NCBI RefSeq assembly: GCF_003112535.1
Contig: NZ_BEWA01000019.1
Span: 124,001 to 188,000, forward strand
Direction of reading: 5' to 3'
Source: Streptomyces rishiriensis
GTDB taxonomy: Bacteria; Actinomycetota; Actinomycetes; Streptomycetales; Streptomycetaceae
Length of the DNA: 64,000 nt
Shown here: positions 26,216 to 34,430 of the stretch, one piece after another
Layout: every line of letters begins with the position of its first letter
Position numbering within the stretch: the stretch's first letter is position 1
Translations under genes and position numbers: made by a program
The notes under the pieces: generated by a model
The model's input: the letters and a program-made list of their open reading frames with translations, nothing else
The model's database searches: none
Told to the model about the DNA's origin: nothing

Positions 26216-27570
26216 TGGCACAGGTACTGGAGTTCAAGCTCCCCGACCTCGGTGAGGGGCTCACCGAGGCGGAGATCGTCCGCTGGCTGGTCCAGGTCGG
26301 CGACGTCGTGGCCGTCGACCAGCCGGTCGTCGAGGTGGAGACGGCCAAGGCGATGGTCGAGGTGCCCTGCCCGTACGGCGGCGTGGTGACGGCCCGTTTC
26401 GGCGAGGAGGGCACGGAACTGCCCGTCGGCGCCCCGCTGATCACGGTCGCGGTCGGCGCGCCGGCCTCCGACGCCGAGGCCGGGGCCGGGGGCTCGGGCA
26501 ACGTGCTCGTCGGGTACGGCACTTCGGAGGCGCCCGCGCGCAGGCGCCGGGTCCGCTCCACGCGGCCGGAACCCGCCGTCACCGTCGCGGTCGGCGGCAC
26601 GGCCCCGATGGTGCCGGTGGCCCCCGTGGCCGCCGTGACCCCGGTCGCCCCGGCCTCCTCGGCGGCCCCGGCGGAGGGGCCCGGCGGGCCCGTTCCGGTG
26701 ATCTCCCCCCTGGTGCGCAGGCTCGCCCGGGAGAACGGGCTGGATCTGCGGGAGCTCACGGGCTCCGGGCCCGAGGGGCTGATCCTGCGGGCGGACGTGG
26801 AGAACGCGCTGCGGGTGGCCGTGCCGCGAGAAGAGGCGGCACAGACGGCCCAGCAGCCATCCGCACCCTCCGCCCTCGCCGGTGGCCGCCGCGTCCCGCT
26901 CAAGGGCGTCCGGGGCGCCGTCGCCGACAAGCTCTCCCGCAGCCGGCGCGAGATCCCGGACGCGACCTGCTGGGTGGACGCCGACGCGACCGAACTGATG
27001 CGGGCGCGGACCGCGATGAACGCGGCCGGCGGGCCGAAGATCTCCCTCCTCGCGTTGCTCGCCCGTATCTGCACCGCGGCGCTGACCCGCTTCCCGGAAC
27101 TCAACTCCACCGTCGACCAGGCCGCCCGTGAGGTCGTCCAGTTCGACCAGGTCCATCTCGGCTTCGCCGCACAGACCGAACGGGGCCTGGTCGTGCCCGT
27201 GGTCCGTGACGCGCAGGCGCGGGACGTCGAGGGGCTCACCGCGGAGTTCGCCCGGCTCACCGAGGCCGGCCGCCAAGGGCGCCTCACCCCCGCGGAGCTG
27301 ACCGGCGGCACCTTCACGCTGAACAACTACGGCGTGTTCGGCGTCGACGGCTCCACGCCGATCATCAACCACCCCGAGGCGGCCATGCTCGGCGTCGGCC
27401 GCATCGTCCCCCGACCGTGGGTGCACGAGGGCGAGCTCGCGGTGCGCCAGGTCGTCCAGCTCTCGCTCACCTTCGACCACCGGGTGTGCGACGGCGGCAC
27501 GGCGGGCGGCTTCCTGCGTCATGTCGCGGACTGCGTGGAGCAGCCGGCGGTGCTGTTGCGCACCTTGTGA
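26215..27570 (+). CDS. bkdC: branched-chain 2-oxoacid dehydrogenase E2 (dihydrolipoyl acyltransferase)
   Basis: 451 aa. The lipoyl domain at residues 1-80 has the lipoylated Lys in VETAKAMVEVP (~45). A Val/Ala/Pro-rich swinging linker follows. The peripheral subunit-binding domain is near 160-195 (ISPLVRRLARENGLDLREL). The C-terminal acyltransferase domain carries FDHRVCDGG with catalytic His and Asp. ATG at 26215 gives the lipoyl fold at residue 5; the six residues upstream in frame lie inside E1 beta. No E3 gene is in the cluster, so a shared lipoamide dehydrogenase must serve it. Confidence 0.92.
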   Translation: MAQVLEFKLPDLGEGLTEAEIVRWLVQVGDVVAVDQPVVEVETAKAMVEVPCPYGGVVTARFGEEGTELPVGAPLITVAVGAPASDAEAGAGGSGNVLVGYGTSEAPARRRRVRSTRPEPAVTVAVGGTAPMVPVAPVAAVTPVAPASSAAPAEGPGGPVPVISPLVRRLARENGLDLRELTGSGPEGLILRADVENALRVAVPREEAAQTAQQPSAPSALAGGRRVPLKGVRGAVADKLSRSRREIPDATCWVDADATELMRARTAMNAAGGPKISLLALLARICTAALTRFPELNSTVDQAAREVVQFDQVHLGFAAQTERGLVVPVVRDAQARDVEGLTAEFARLTEAGRQGRLTPAELTGGTFTLNNYGVFGVDGSTPIINHPEAAMLGVGRIVPRPWVHEGELAVRQVVQLSLTFDHRVCDGGTAGGFLRHVADCVEQPAVLLRTL

Positions 27571-27652
27571 CCGTGGGCGCGTCGCCGCGCTTCCCGCGCC
27601 CGCCGGGGTCCCGGGGGCCCGAAACCCCGGGACCGGCCCGCATACTCGGGGG

Positions 27653-28579
27653 GTGACCTCGAACGAGCCCGCCGCCCACGACGCCGTCGTGCTCGCCGGC
27701 GGCGGCGCCCGTCGGCTCGGCGGGGCCGACAAACCCGGCGTGCCGGTGGGCGGGCGCGCGCTGCTCGACCGGGTGCTGGGCGCCTGCGCCGACGCCCGTG
27801 CCACCGTCGTCGTCGCGGACCCCCGCCCCACCGTCCGGCCCGTGTGCTGGGCCCGCGAGGACCCGCCCGGCGCGGGGCCCGTCGCCGCGCTCGACGCCGG
27901 GCTGCGCCGTGTCACGGCGGACGATGTCCTCGTCCTCTCCGCCGATCTGCCCTTCCTCGCCCCGGACACCGTGCGGCGGCTGCTGACCGCCCTGCGCTCC
28001 GGCGGCGCCGAGGGCGTGCTGCTCACCGACGCGGACGGCCGCGACCAGCCGCTCGTCGCCGCGTACCGCTCGGCGGCGCTGCGCCGTGAACTGGCGGTGC
28101 TCGCCGCCGCCCACGGCGGCCTCGCCGGGCTGCCCCTGCGCCGGCTGACCGCCGGACTCGACCTCGCCCGCGTCCCCGACCCGGTCGGGTCCTTCGACTG
28201 CGACACCTGGGACGACATCGCCACTGCCAGGGCACGTATCAGGGAGCATGACCACGTGTTGGATGAATGGATTTCCGCAGTCAAGGCCGAACTGGGCGTC
28301 GACCTCGACGTCGACACCGGCGTCCTCCTCGACCTCGCCCGGGACGCCGCCCACGGTGTGGCGCGGCCGGCGGCCCCCCTGACCACCTTCCTGGTCGGCT
28401 ACGCGGCCGCGCAGGGCGCGGGCGGCCCCGAGGCCGTCGCCGAGGCCGCCCGCAAGGCCGCCGAGCTGGCGGTGCGCTGGGCCCAGGAGGCCGGGCAGGA
28501 GGCCGGGCAGGGAGCCGAGCGGGCGGCCGGGCAGGACAAGACCGCCGAGACCGGCGGTCCGGGACCGGACGCCGGATGA
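27653..28579 (+). CDS. MobA-like nucleotidyltransferase fused to a DUF6457 domain
   Basis: 308 aa. The N-terminal ~195 residues are a MobA-type NTP-transferase: LAGGGARRLGGADKP (~13-27), SADLPFL metal-binding Asp near 99, DQPLVAAYR near 131. A second small helical domain begins LDEWISAVKAELGVDLDVD near residue 205 and matches the DUF6457 type that normally stands alone in actinobacteria; it ends in an Ala/Gly/Gln-rich tail. Probably transfers GMP to molybdopterin cofactor. GTG start at 27653 with GGGGG upstream. The stop overlaps the MoeA ATG by 4 bp, consistent with a molybdenum cofactor unit. Confidence 0.82.
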   Translation: MTSNEPAAHDAVVLAGGGARRLGGADKPGVPVGGRALLDRVLGACADARATVVVADPRPTVRPVCWAREDPPGAGPVAALDAGLRRVTADDVLVLSADLPFLAPDTVRRLLTALRSGGAEGVLLTDADGRDQPLVAAYRSAALRRELAVLAAAHGGLAGLPLRRLTAGLDLARVPDPVGSFDCDTWDDIATARARIREHDHVLDEWISAVKAELGVDLDVDTGVLLDLARDAAHGVARPAAPLTTFLVGYAAAQGAGGPEAVAEAARKAAELAVRWAQEAGQEAGQGAERAAGQDKTAETGGPGPDAG

Positions 28580-29970
28580 CCCCGCACGGCGCCCGGCAGG
28601 GCCTCGACGCCGAGGACCTCGACGTCGAGGAGGCGCTCGCCCTCGTGAAGGACGGCAACGGTTCCACCCGCCCGACCGGCGGCCCCCGCCCGGCCCAGCG
28701 CGAGCCCGGCGTCCCGCCGTCCGCCGGGGGCGCGGACGCGGGGCACCGGACCGCCGCGGAACATCGCCACCGCGCCACCGCCTGGCCGGAGGCCCGGACG
28801 ATCGCCGCCCGCGCCGCCCGGTCGGGCCCCCGTCCCGCCCCCGTCTCCGTCGGCCTCGGCGACGCCCTCGGTCTGGTTCTGGCCGCCCCGCTGACCGCGC
28901 TCACCGACCTGCCCTCGTTCGACACGTCGGCGATGGACGGATGGGCGGTCGCGGGTCCCGGGCCCTGGCTCGTACGGGAGGAGGGCGTGCTCGCCGGGAG
29001 TTCCGCGCCCGCTCCCCTCGCCGACGGCGAGGCCGTCCGGATCGCCACCGGGGCCCGGATCCCCCCGGACACCACCGCGGTGCTGCGCAGCGAGCACGGC
29101 CGCACCGACGACAGCGGCCGGCTGCATCCGACCCGCGAGATGCAGCACGGTCAGGACATCCGCCCACGCGGCCAGGAGTGCCGCTCCGGTGATCAGCTGC
29201 TGCTCGCCGGAGCGGTGGTGACGCCGGCCGTCCTCGGTCTCGCCGCCGCCGCCGGGTACGACACGGTGACCGCCGTGCCCCGGCCCCGGGTCGAGGTCCT
29301 GGTGCTCGGCGACGAACTGCTCACCGAGGGCCGCCCGCACGACGGCCTCATCCGGGACGCGCTCGGTCCCATGCTGCCGCCGTGGCTGCGGGCTCTGGGC
29401 GCCGAGGTCATCGCCGTACGCAGGCTCCGTGACGACGCGAAGGTCCTGCACAGGGCCATCACCTCGTCCGGGGCTGATCTGATCGTCACCACCGGGGGCA
29501 CGGCCTCGGGGCCTCACGACCATGTGCACCCCACGCTGCGCCGGCTCGACGCCGAGCTCCTCGTCGACGGAGTCACGGTGCGTCCCGGGCACCCCATGCT
29601 GCTGGCGCGCGTCAAGGAAGGCCAGCACCTCGTCGGTCTGCCCGGAAACCCGCTCGCGGCCGTCTCCGGCCTGCTCACGCTCGCCGAGCCGCTGCTGCGC
29701 ACCCTCGCTGCCCGCGGGGCTCCCGAGTCGTACACGCTGCCCTTGCGGGAGGCGGTGCACGGGCACCCGCACGACACCCGGCTCATCCCCGTGGTCCTGC
29801 GGGGCGACCACGCCGTGCCGCTGCACTACAACGGTCCGGCCATGCTGCGCGGCATCGCGGCGGCCGACGCCCTCGCCGTCGTACCGCCGGGCGGGGCGCG
29901 GGCGGGTCAGGAGGCGCAGTTGCTGGATCTGCCGTGGGCGACCGCCGGGATCGGCGCATGTTTCACGTGA
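28576..29970 (+). CDS. moeA: molybdopterin molybdotransferase, MoeA family
   Basis: 464 aa. MoeA signatures: FDTSAMDGWAV (~115), VLVLGDELLTEG (~243), VTTGGTASGPHDHV (~303, with GPHD replacing the usual VGEYD/VGDFD run) and GLPGNPLAAVSGLL (~353). It inserts molybdate into adenylylated molybdopterin. The first ~60 residues are a Pro/Ala/Arg-rich extension absent from E. coli MoeA. Coupled to the upstream MobA-like gene. Its stop codon TGA (29968-29970) is inside parS site 2, so the last residues (CFT) are specified by the ParB site. Confidence 0.88.
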   Translation: MTPHGARQGLDAEDLDVEEALALVKDGNGSTRPTGGPRPAQREPGVPPSAGGADAGHRTAAEHRHRATAWPEARTIAARAARSGPRPAPVSVGLGDALGLVLAAPLTALTDLPSFDTSAMDGWAVAGPGPWLVREEGVLAGSSAPAPLADGEAVRIATGARIPPDTTAVLRSEHGRTDDSGRLHPTREMQHGQDIRPRGQECRSGDQLLLAGAVVTPAVLGLAAAAGYDTVTAVPRPRVEVLVLGDELLTEGRPHDGLIRDALGPMLPPWLRALGAEVIAVRRLRDDAKVLHRAITSSGADLIVTTGGTASGPHDHVHPTLRRLDAELLVDGVTVRPGHPMLLARVKEGQHLVGLPGNPLAAVSGLLTLAEPLLRTLAARGAPESYTLPLREAVHGHPHDTRLIPVVLRGDHAVPLHYNGPAMLRGIAAADALAVVPPGGARAGQEAQLLDLPWATAGIGACFT

Positions 29971-29973
29971 AAC
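29960..29973. promoter_or_regulatory. parS site 2
   Basis: GTTTCACGTGAAAC, with flanking T/A extending the palindrome to 16 bp. Overlaps the 3' end and stop codon of moeA. Confidence 0.92.
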
Positions 29974-29983
29974 ACGCGCTGTC

Positions 29984-29997
29984 GTTTCACGTGAAAC
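29984..29997. promoter_or_regulatory. parS site 3
   Basis: Second exact GTTTCACGTGAAAC of the array, 24 bp (start to start) after site 2. Confidence 0.92.
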
Positions 29998-30006
29998 CCC
30001 GCCCTC

Positions 30007-30020
30007 GTTTCACGTGAAAC
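30007..30020. promoter_or_regulatory. parS site 4
   Basis: Third exact copy, 23 bp after site 3 and 5 bp before the stop of the convergent potassium-channel gene. Confidence 0.92.
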
Positions 30021-30024
30021 ACCG

Positions 30025-31140
30025 TCATGTCCGCTCGGGAGCCGGAACGGCTCGGGTGACCGTGATCACCCGGTCCCCCTGCTCCAGACGGGCGAGCCTG
30101 GGGTCGGTGTAGTCGAGCAACTCCTTGCCGCGGACGACGGCCACGACGAGATCCGTGCAGGCGCGGGGCTCCTTGCCCGCTTCCGCCTTGGTGATCGGGC
30201 GCTCGACGAGGTCCAGGCCGCTGCCGATGGTCATCAGGCTCTCCAGTGTCCTGGCGACCGTCGGGCTGATCATCGACACACCGAGCAGGCGTCCGGCGGA
30301 GCTGGAGCTGGTGATCACGGTGTCCGCGCCGCTCTGCTTGAGCAGCGGCACGTTCTCGTCCTCGCGGGCGGCGACCACGATCGTGGCGCGCCGGTTCAGC
30401 TGACGGGCCGTGAGGGTGACCAGTGCGGCCGTCTCGTCCCGTTGCGGCGAGACGATCACCCGGGACGCGTTGTGCACCTCGGCTTTGACGAGCGTCTCCG
30501 AACGCGTGGCGTCCCCGGTGACCGACACCAGTCCGTCGTCCCCGGCGACGAGCGCAGCCTTGCGCTGGGCGTCCACCACGACGATGTGGTCCTTGGGGAC
30601 GCCCTGCCCGACGAGGGTCTCCACCGCGTGGCGGCCCTTGGTGCCGTACCCGACGACCACGACGTGGCCGCTGGTGCGGGCGCGCCAGCGGTGGACGCGG
30701 ACCTGCTGGCGGGTGCGCTCGGTGAGCACCTCCAGGGTGGTGCCGACCAGGATGATCAGAAACAGCACGCGCAGCGGTGTGATGACCAGGATGTTGACGA
30801 GCCGGGCCGTGTCGCTGACCGGGGTGATGTCGCCGTAGCCGGTGGTGGAAAGGGTGACGGTCGCGTAGTAGGCCGCGTCCAGCAGGCCGACGGAGCCGTC
30901 CGAGTTGTCGTTGTAGCCGTCATGGTCGGCGTAGACGATCAGGGTGGTGACGGCCAGTACCAGGAGCCCCAGGGCGAGTCGCCGCAGCACCTGCTGGAGC
31001 GGGGGCACGCCGACGCGCACGGGCATCGTGATGGAGCGCCCCGCCTCGGCGTCGTCGCGGGCTTCGGTGCGCGAGCGGTACCAGAGGGACCTGAACAGTG
31101 AGAGCCTGGTCGGGCCGGGCTGTCGTTCGTGGTCCTTCAT
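30025..31140 (-). CDS. potassium channel with RCK/TrkA-N domain
   Basis: 371 aa. An N-terminal cytoplasmic segment precedes a membrane helix (RLALGLLVLAVTTLIVYAD), the pore with selectivity filter TLSTTGYGDITP near residue 107, and a second helix (PLRVLFLIILVGTTLEVL). The RCK domain follows: VVVVGYGTKGRHAVE (~158-172) binding NAD(H) or nucleotide, then a TrkA-C-like C-terminus. It gates K+ flow. Start at 31140 (MKDHERQPG) preferred because CAGGGGG lies ~8 bases upstream; the frame is open further up without a good site. Convergent with moeA across the parS array and divergent from a second RCK gene. Confidence 0.88.
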   Translation of the reverse strand: MKDHERQPGPTRLSLFRSLWYRSRTEARDDAEAGRSITMPVRVGVPPLQQVLRRLALGLLVLAVTTLIVYADHDGYNDNSDGSVGLLDAAYYATVTLSTTGYGDITPVSDTARLVNILVITPLRVLFLIILVGTTLEVLTERTRQQVRVHRWRARTSGHVVVVGYGTKGRHAVETLVGQGVPKDHIVVVDAQRKAALVAGDDGLVSVTGDATRSETLVKAEVHNASRVIVSPQRDETAALVTLTARQLNRRATIVVAAREDENVPLLKQSGADTVITSSSSAGRLLGVSMISPTVARTLESLMTIGSGLDLVERPITKAEAGKEPRACTDLVVAVVRGKELLDYTDPRLARLEQGDRVITVTRAVPAPERT

Positions 31141-31263
31141 CGTGTGCCCCCTGCTGACGGTGATCGGATCGGTGGGCACCATGGTTCCCGGCGGGTTCGC
31201 GCCCGCCATGGATCAACACATGTCCTCGGCCCCCCCAGATGCCCATGATCCCCGGAGGTCCTC

Positions 31264-31971
31264 TTGCGCGACCACACTGTCGTCGTCGGCTTCGGCACGA
31301 AGGGCCGGTCCGCGATCCGGACGGCCTGTGCGGCGGGTCTGCGCAAGGAGCAGGTCGTGGTGATCGACCCGAGCGCCAAGGCGGTCGACGCGGCGCGGGC
31401 CGACGGCTACGAGGGCGTGGTCGGTGACGCGACGCGCAGCGATGTGCTGCGGCGGGCCGAGGTGCAGCGGGCGGGGCGGATCGTGATCGCGACCCAGCGC
31501 GACGACACGGCCGTCCTGGTCGCGCTCACCGCCCGCCAGCTCAACCCGGGGGCGAAGATCGTGGCGGCGGTCCGCGAGGAGGAGAACGCGCCGCTGCTCA
31601 AGCAGTCGGGAGCCGACGAGGTCATCACCAGCGCCGGGGCGGCCGGGCGGTTGCTGGGTCTGTCCGTGCTCAGCCCGGCGGCGGGCCGGGTCATGGAGGA
31701 CCTGATCCAGCAGGGCGACGGGCTCGACCTGGTCGAACGGCCGGTCACCAAGGCCGAGGCGGGCCGCGGTCCGCGCGAGACGGCCGACCTGGTGGTCAGC
31801 GTCGTGCGCGGGCATCGCGTCCTGGACTACGACGACCCGGCGATCGGGGTGCTGCAGCCCACGGACCGGCTGGTGTCGATCGTGCGGGTCGGGCCGGACA
31901 GGGCGCACACCAACCTCGGCGGTCCGGGGATGCCCGGGGTACCACCGCTGCCGCCGCTGCCGCCGGCCTGA
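31264..31971 (+). CDS. stand-alone RCK/TrkA-N protein
   Basis: 235 aa soluble protein that begins directly with the Rossmann motif HTVVVGFGTKGRSAIR and continues over a full RCK-type fold, with no membrane segment. It is clearly paralogous to the C-terminal part of the divergent K+ channel: shared runs include LLKQSGAD and ERPVTKAEAG/ERPITKAEAG. Probably a cytosolic nucleotide-binding regulator of a potassium transporter. TTG start at 31264 is supported by GGAGG (31254-31258), 5 bases upstream; no in-frame ATG or GTG precedes it. The Pro/Leu C-terminal tail is not conserved-looking. Confidence 0.8.
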   Translation: MRDHTVVVGFGTKGRSAIRTACAAGLRKEQVVVIDPSAKAVDAARADGYEGVVGDATRSDVLRRAEVQRAGRIVIATQRDDTAVLVALTARQLNPGAKIVAAVREEENAPLLKQSGADEVITSAGAAGRLLGLSVLSPAAGRVMEDLIQQGDGLDLVERPVTKAEAGRGPRETADLVVSVVRGHRVLDYDDPAIGVLQPTDRLVSIVRVGPDRAHTNLGGPGMPGVPPLPPLPPA

Positions 31972-32039
31972 ACTCTGCGGCGACCGCCCGTCGTTACGCC
32001 GCGGTCCTTCGGCCGGGGGCGAGGAGTAGCGTCGTCCTC

Positions 32040-33020
32040 ATGTATGCGATCACGATTCCCGAACCTGGTGGTCCCGAGGCGCTGGTGTGGGACGAGGTTC
32101 CCGATCCCGTCCCCGGCGAGGGCGAGGTCCTGGTCGAGGTGGTGGCCGGCGCCGTCAACCGCGCCGACATCCTGCAGCGGCAGGGCTTCTACGACCCGCC
32201 GCCCGGCGCTTCCCGCTACCCCGGCCTGGAGTGCTCCGGGCGGATCGCCGCGATCGGCCCCGGCGTCTCCGGTTGGACCGTCGGCGAAGAGGTGTGCGCG
32301 CTGCTCTCGGGCGGCGGCTACGCCGAGAAGGTCGCCGTGCCGGCCGGCCAGCTGCTCGCGGTGCCCGAAGGCGTCGACCTCCGGCAGTCCGCTGCGCTCC
32401 CCGAGGTGACCAGCACCGTCTGGTCGAACGTCTTCATGATCGCCCATCTCCGTCCCGGCGAGACGCTGCTCGTGCACGGCGGTTCCAGCGGCATCGGCAC
32501 CATGGCGATCCAGCTGGCCAAGGCGGTCGGCGCGCGGGTCGCCGTCACCGCGGGCACCAAGGAGAAGCTGGACCGGTGCGCCGAGCTGGGCGCCGACATC
32601 CTGATCAACTACCGCGAGCAGGACTTCGTCGCCGAGGTGAAGCAGGCCACCGCCGGCGCCGGCGCCGACGTCATCCTCGACAACATGGGCGCGAAGTACC
32701 TGGACCGCAACGTCCAGGCCCTCGCCGTCAACGGCCGTCTCGCGATCATCGGCATGCAGGGCGGAGCCACGGCCGAGCTGAACATCGGCGCGCTCCTCGG
32801 CAAGCGTGCCGCCATCAGCGCGACCTCGCTGCGGGCCCGTCCCCTGGAGGAGAAGGCCGCGATCGTGGCGGCCGTGCGCGAGCACGTCTGGCCGCTGGTC
32901 GCCGCCGGCCGGGTACGCCCCGTCGTCGACCGCGAAATCCCGATGAGCGACGCGGCCGCCGCCCACCGGGTCGTCGAGGAGAGCGGCCACGTCGGCAAGG
33001 TGTTGCTGGTCGCGCCCTAA
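32040..33020 (+). CDS. NADPH:quinone oxidoreductase-like dehydrogenase (MDR superfamily)
   Basis: 326 aa medium-chain dehydrogenase/reductase of the quinone oxidoreductase group. GroES-like N-terminus (VNRADILQRQGFYDPPPGA) and a Rossmann fold with HGGSSGIGTMAIQLAK near residue 146. Catalytic and structural zinc ligands are missing, typical of the QOR/PIG3-like branch. Probably reduces quinones or enals with NADPH. ATG at 32040 with no strong ribosome site, close to the end of the RCK gene (68 bp). Confidence 0.9.
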   Translation: MYAITIPEPGGPEALVWDEVPDPVPGEGEVLVEVVAGAVNRADILQRQGFYDPPPGASRYPGLECSGRIAAIGPGVSGWTVGEEVCALLSGGGYAEKVAVPAGQLLAVPEGVDLRQSAALPEVTSTVWSNVFMIAHLRPGETLLVHGGSSGIGTMAIQLAKAVGARVAVTAGTKEKLDRCAELGADILINYREQDFVAEVKQATAGAGADVILDNMGAKYLDRNVQALAVNGRLAIIGMQGGATAELNIGALLGKRAAISATSLRARPLEEKAAIVAAVREHVWPLVAAGRVRPVVDREIPMSDAAAAHRVVEESGHVGKVLLVAP

Positions 33021-33061
33021 GTGTATTGATCACGAGCGGTGCCGTCCGGCTCGGTGCGGTG

Positions 33062-33601
33062 TCAGCTGCGGCGCAGGCGCAGGGCGGCGATCGCGAGGGC
33101 GATTCCGAGGCCGATGAGGACGAGCCCGCTGCCGAGCGGCAGGATCTGCAGGACGGGGCCGTCGGCCCGCTCCCCCTGCGTGCCAGCCTGCCGCACGGAG
33201 TCCTGGGGCTCCGCCGAGGTCACGGGAACGGACGCCTCGGGAGGCTGGGACGCGCTGTCGTCGGAGTGGTCGCCGTCGCCGGTCTCCGCCTCGCCGTCCC
33301 CGGTGTCGGGGTCGTCACCGGAGGCGTCCCCGCCGCCCGGGTCCTGCGTCGTGGCGTCCTCACCCTCGTCCTCCCGCCCAGGCCGCGCGCGTCCCTCGCC
33401 CGCCCGGCTGCCGGCCCGGTCGGGTTCGCGCGGGGAGGGGGAGGGCGTGGCCGGCGCGGGCGCGTCGGCGTACGCCGGGACGCTTCCGGGCGCCGATCCG
33501 GCCGCGTACGACGTGGCGCCCCCGTACGACAGCACGAGGGCTCCCGCCAGGGCCGTCATGGCCACCCGCGCGCCGCACCATGCCCACTGCACTGGAGTCA
33601 C
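33062..33601 (-). CDS. secreted or membrane-anchored hypothetical protein
   Basis: 179 aa. An N-terminal signal peptide (ARVAMTALAGALVLSYGGAT, cleaved near SYAAG) is followed by a ~110-residue disordered Pro/Ser/Asp/Glu/Gly-rich segment and a C-terminal helix LPLGSGLVLIGLGIALA ending in ALRLRRS. It looks like a cell-surface protein with a positively charged stop-transfer tail. LPLGSG is not a proper LPXTG sorting signal, so covalent wall anchoring is unlikely. GTG at 33599-33601 chosen because GGGAGGGGG lies 8 bases upstream; a TTG at 33649 in the same frame has none. No function known. Confidence 0.7.
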   Translation of the reverse strand: MTPVQWAWCGARVAMTALAGALVLSYGGATSYAAGSAPGSVPAYADAPAPATPSPSPREPDRAGSRAGEGRARPGREDEGEDATTQDPGGGDASGDDPDTGDGEAETGDGDHSDDSASQPPEASVPVTSAEPQDSVRQAGTQGERADGPVLQILPLGSGLVLIGLGIALAIAALRLRRS

Positions 33602-33746
33602 GTCCGTGACCCCCTCCCGATGACCGGTCGCCGACAAAACACTCACCAAGCGTTACATCGGCGAATTTCCCCCGCATTCCGGACTGCGCCGAACGGAAAC
33701 GGTGGATCACCTGTCACGGGGGGCACCGCGGTGATGAGGTGGGAGC

Positions 33747-34313
33747 GTGCGAGAGAATGACGGCATGGAGATGCCGAGGAACGAAAGGTCGCCGGAGAAC
33801 GCCCAGAAGATCCTGGTCGTAGGCCAGGACGGCATGGCGCTCGGCGGCATCGACGCCGACGAGGACTCCCGTGAGATTCCGGTCACGGAGCAGGTCGAGC
33901 AGCCGGCGAAGGTCATGCGGATCGGAAGCATGATCAAGCAGCTGCTGGAGGAGGTGCGTGCGGCTCCCCTGGACGAGGCGAGCCGGGTCCGGCTGAAGGA
34001 GATCCACTCGAGCTCGGTGAAGGAGCTGGAGGACGGACTGGCCCCGGAGCTGGTCGAGGAACTGGAGCGGCTCTCCCTGCCGTTCAACGAGGAGTCGACG
34101 CCGAGCGACGCGGAACTGCGCATCGCGCAGGCCCAGTTGGTCGGCTGGCTGGAGGGCCTCTTCCACGGCATCCAGACCACGCTCTTCGCTCAGCAGATGG
34201 CCGCGAGGGCCCAGTTGGAGCAGATGCGCCGAGCCCTGCCGCCCGGCGCGAGCCACGAGGGCATGGACGATCCGCGCGCCGCGGGCGGCCGCTCGGGCGG
34301 CCCGTACCTGTAG
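33747..34313 (+). CDS. bpa: bacterial proteasome activator Bpa (PafE)
   Basis: 188 aa, all-helical ring-forming protein (DUF2587). The central block is highly conserved: QPAKVMRIGSMIKQLLEEVR, APLDEASRVRLKEIH, AELRIAQAQLVGWLEGLFHG and FAQQMAARAQLEQMR. The C-terminus GGPYL corresponds to the GQYL tail that docks into the 20S proteasome pocket and opens the gate without ATP. Here Gly-Pro replaces Gly-Gln. The GTG at 33747 has GAGG ~7 bases upstream; ATG at 33765 is an alternative. Proteasome genes themselves are not in the window. A strong terminator follows. Confidence 0.93.
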   Translation: MRENDGMEMPRNERSPENAQKILVVGQDGMALGGIDADEDSREIPVTEQVEQPAKVMRIGSMIKQLLEEVRAAPLDEASRVRLKEIHSSSVKELEDGLAPELVEELERLSLPFNEESTPSDAELRIAQAQLVGWLEGLFHGIQTTLFAQQMAARAQLEQMRRALPPGASHEGMDDPRAAGGRSGGPYL

Positions 34314-34351
34314 TCCCAGCGGCCCGTACCTGTAGTCCTGCAGTACACGTC

Positions 34352-34380
34352 AAGGGCCCGGCGTCGGACGCCGGGCCCTT
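34352..34380. terminator. bidirectional terminator between bpa and a kinase gene
   Basis: AAGGGCCCGGCG (34352-34363) pairs with CGCCGGGCCCTT (34369-34380), 12-bp perfect stem and 5-nt loop, followed by T on both strands. It lies between convergent genes. Confidence 0.85.
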
Positions 34381-34430
34381 TCACATGACGTCGGACCAGG
34401 CCGGACGGCGTCGCACGCGCCGGCGGGCCG

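Noticed and set aside
24030..27326. Long minus-strand frames over the bkd operon
   Set aside because: They mirror E1/E2 genes with clear motifs; composition is His/Val/Gly-Arg shadow type.
33062..33601. Sortase substrate
   Set aside because: The C-terminal LPLGSG lacks the Thr-Gly of LPXTG and is directly within the hydrophobic helix.
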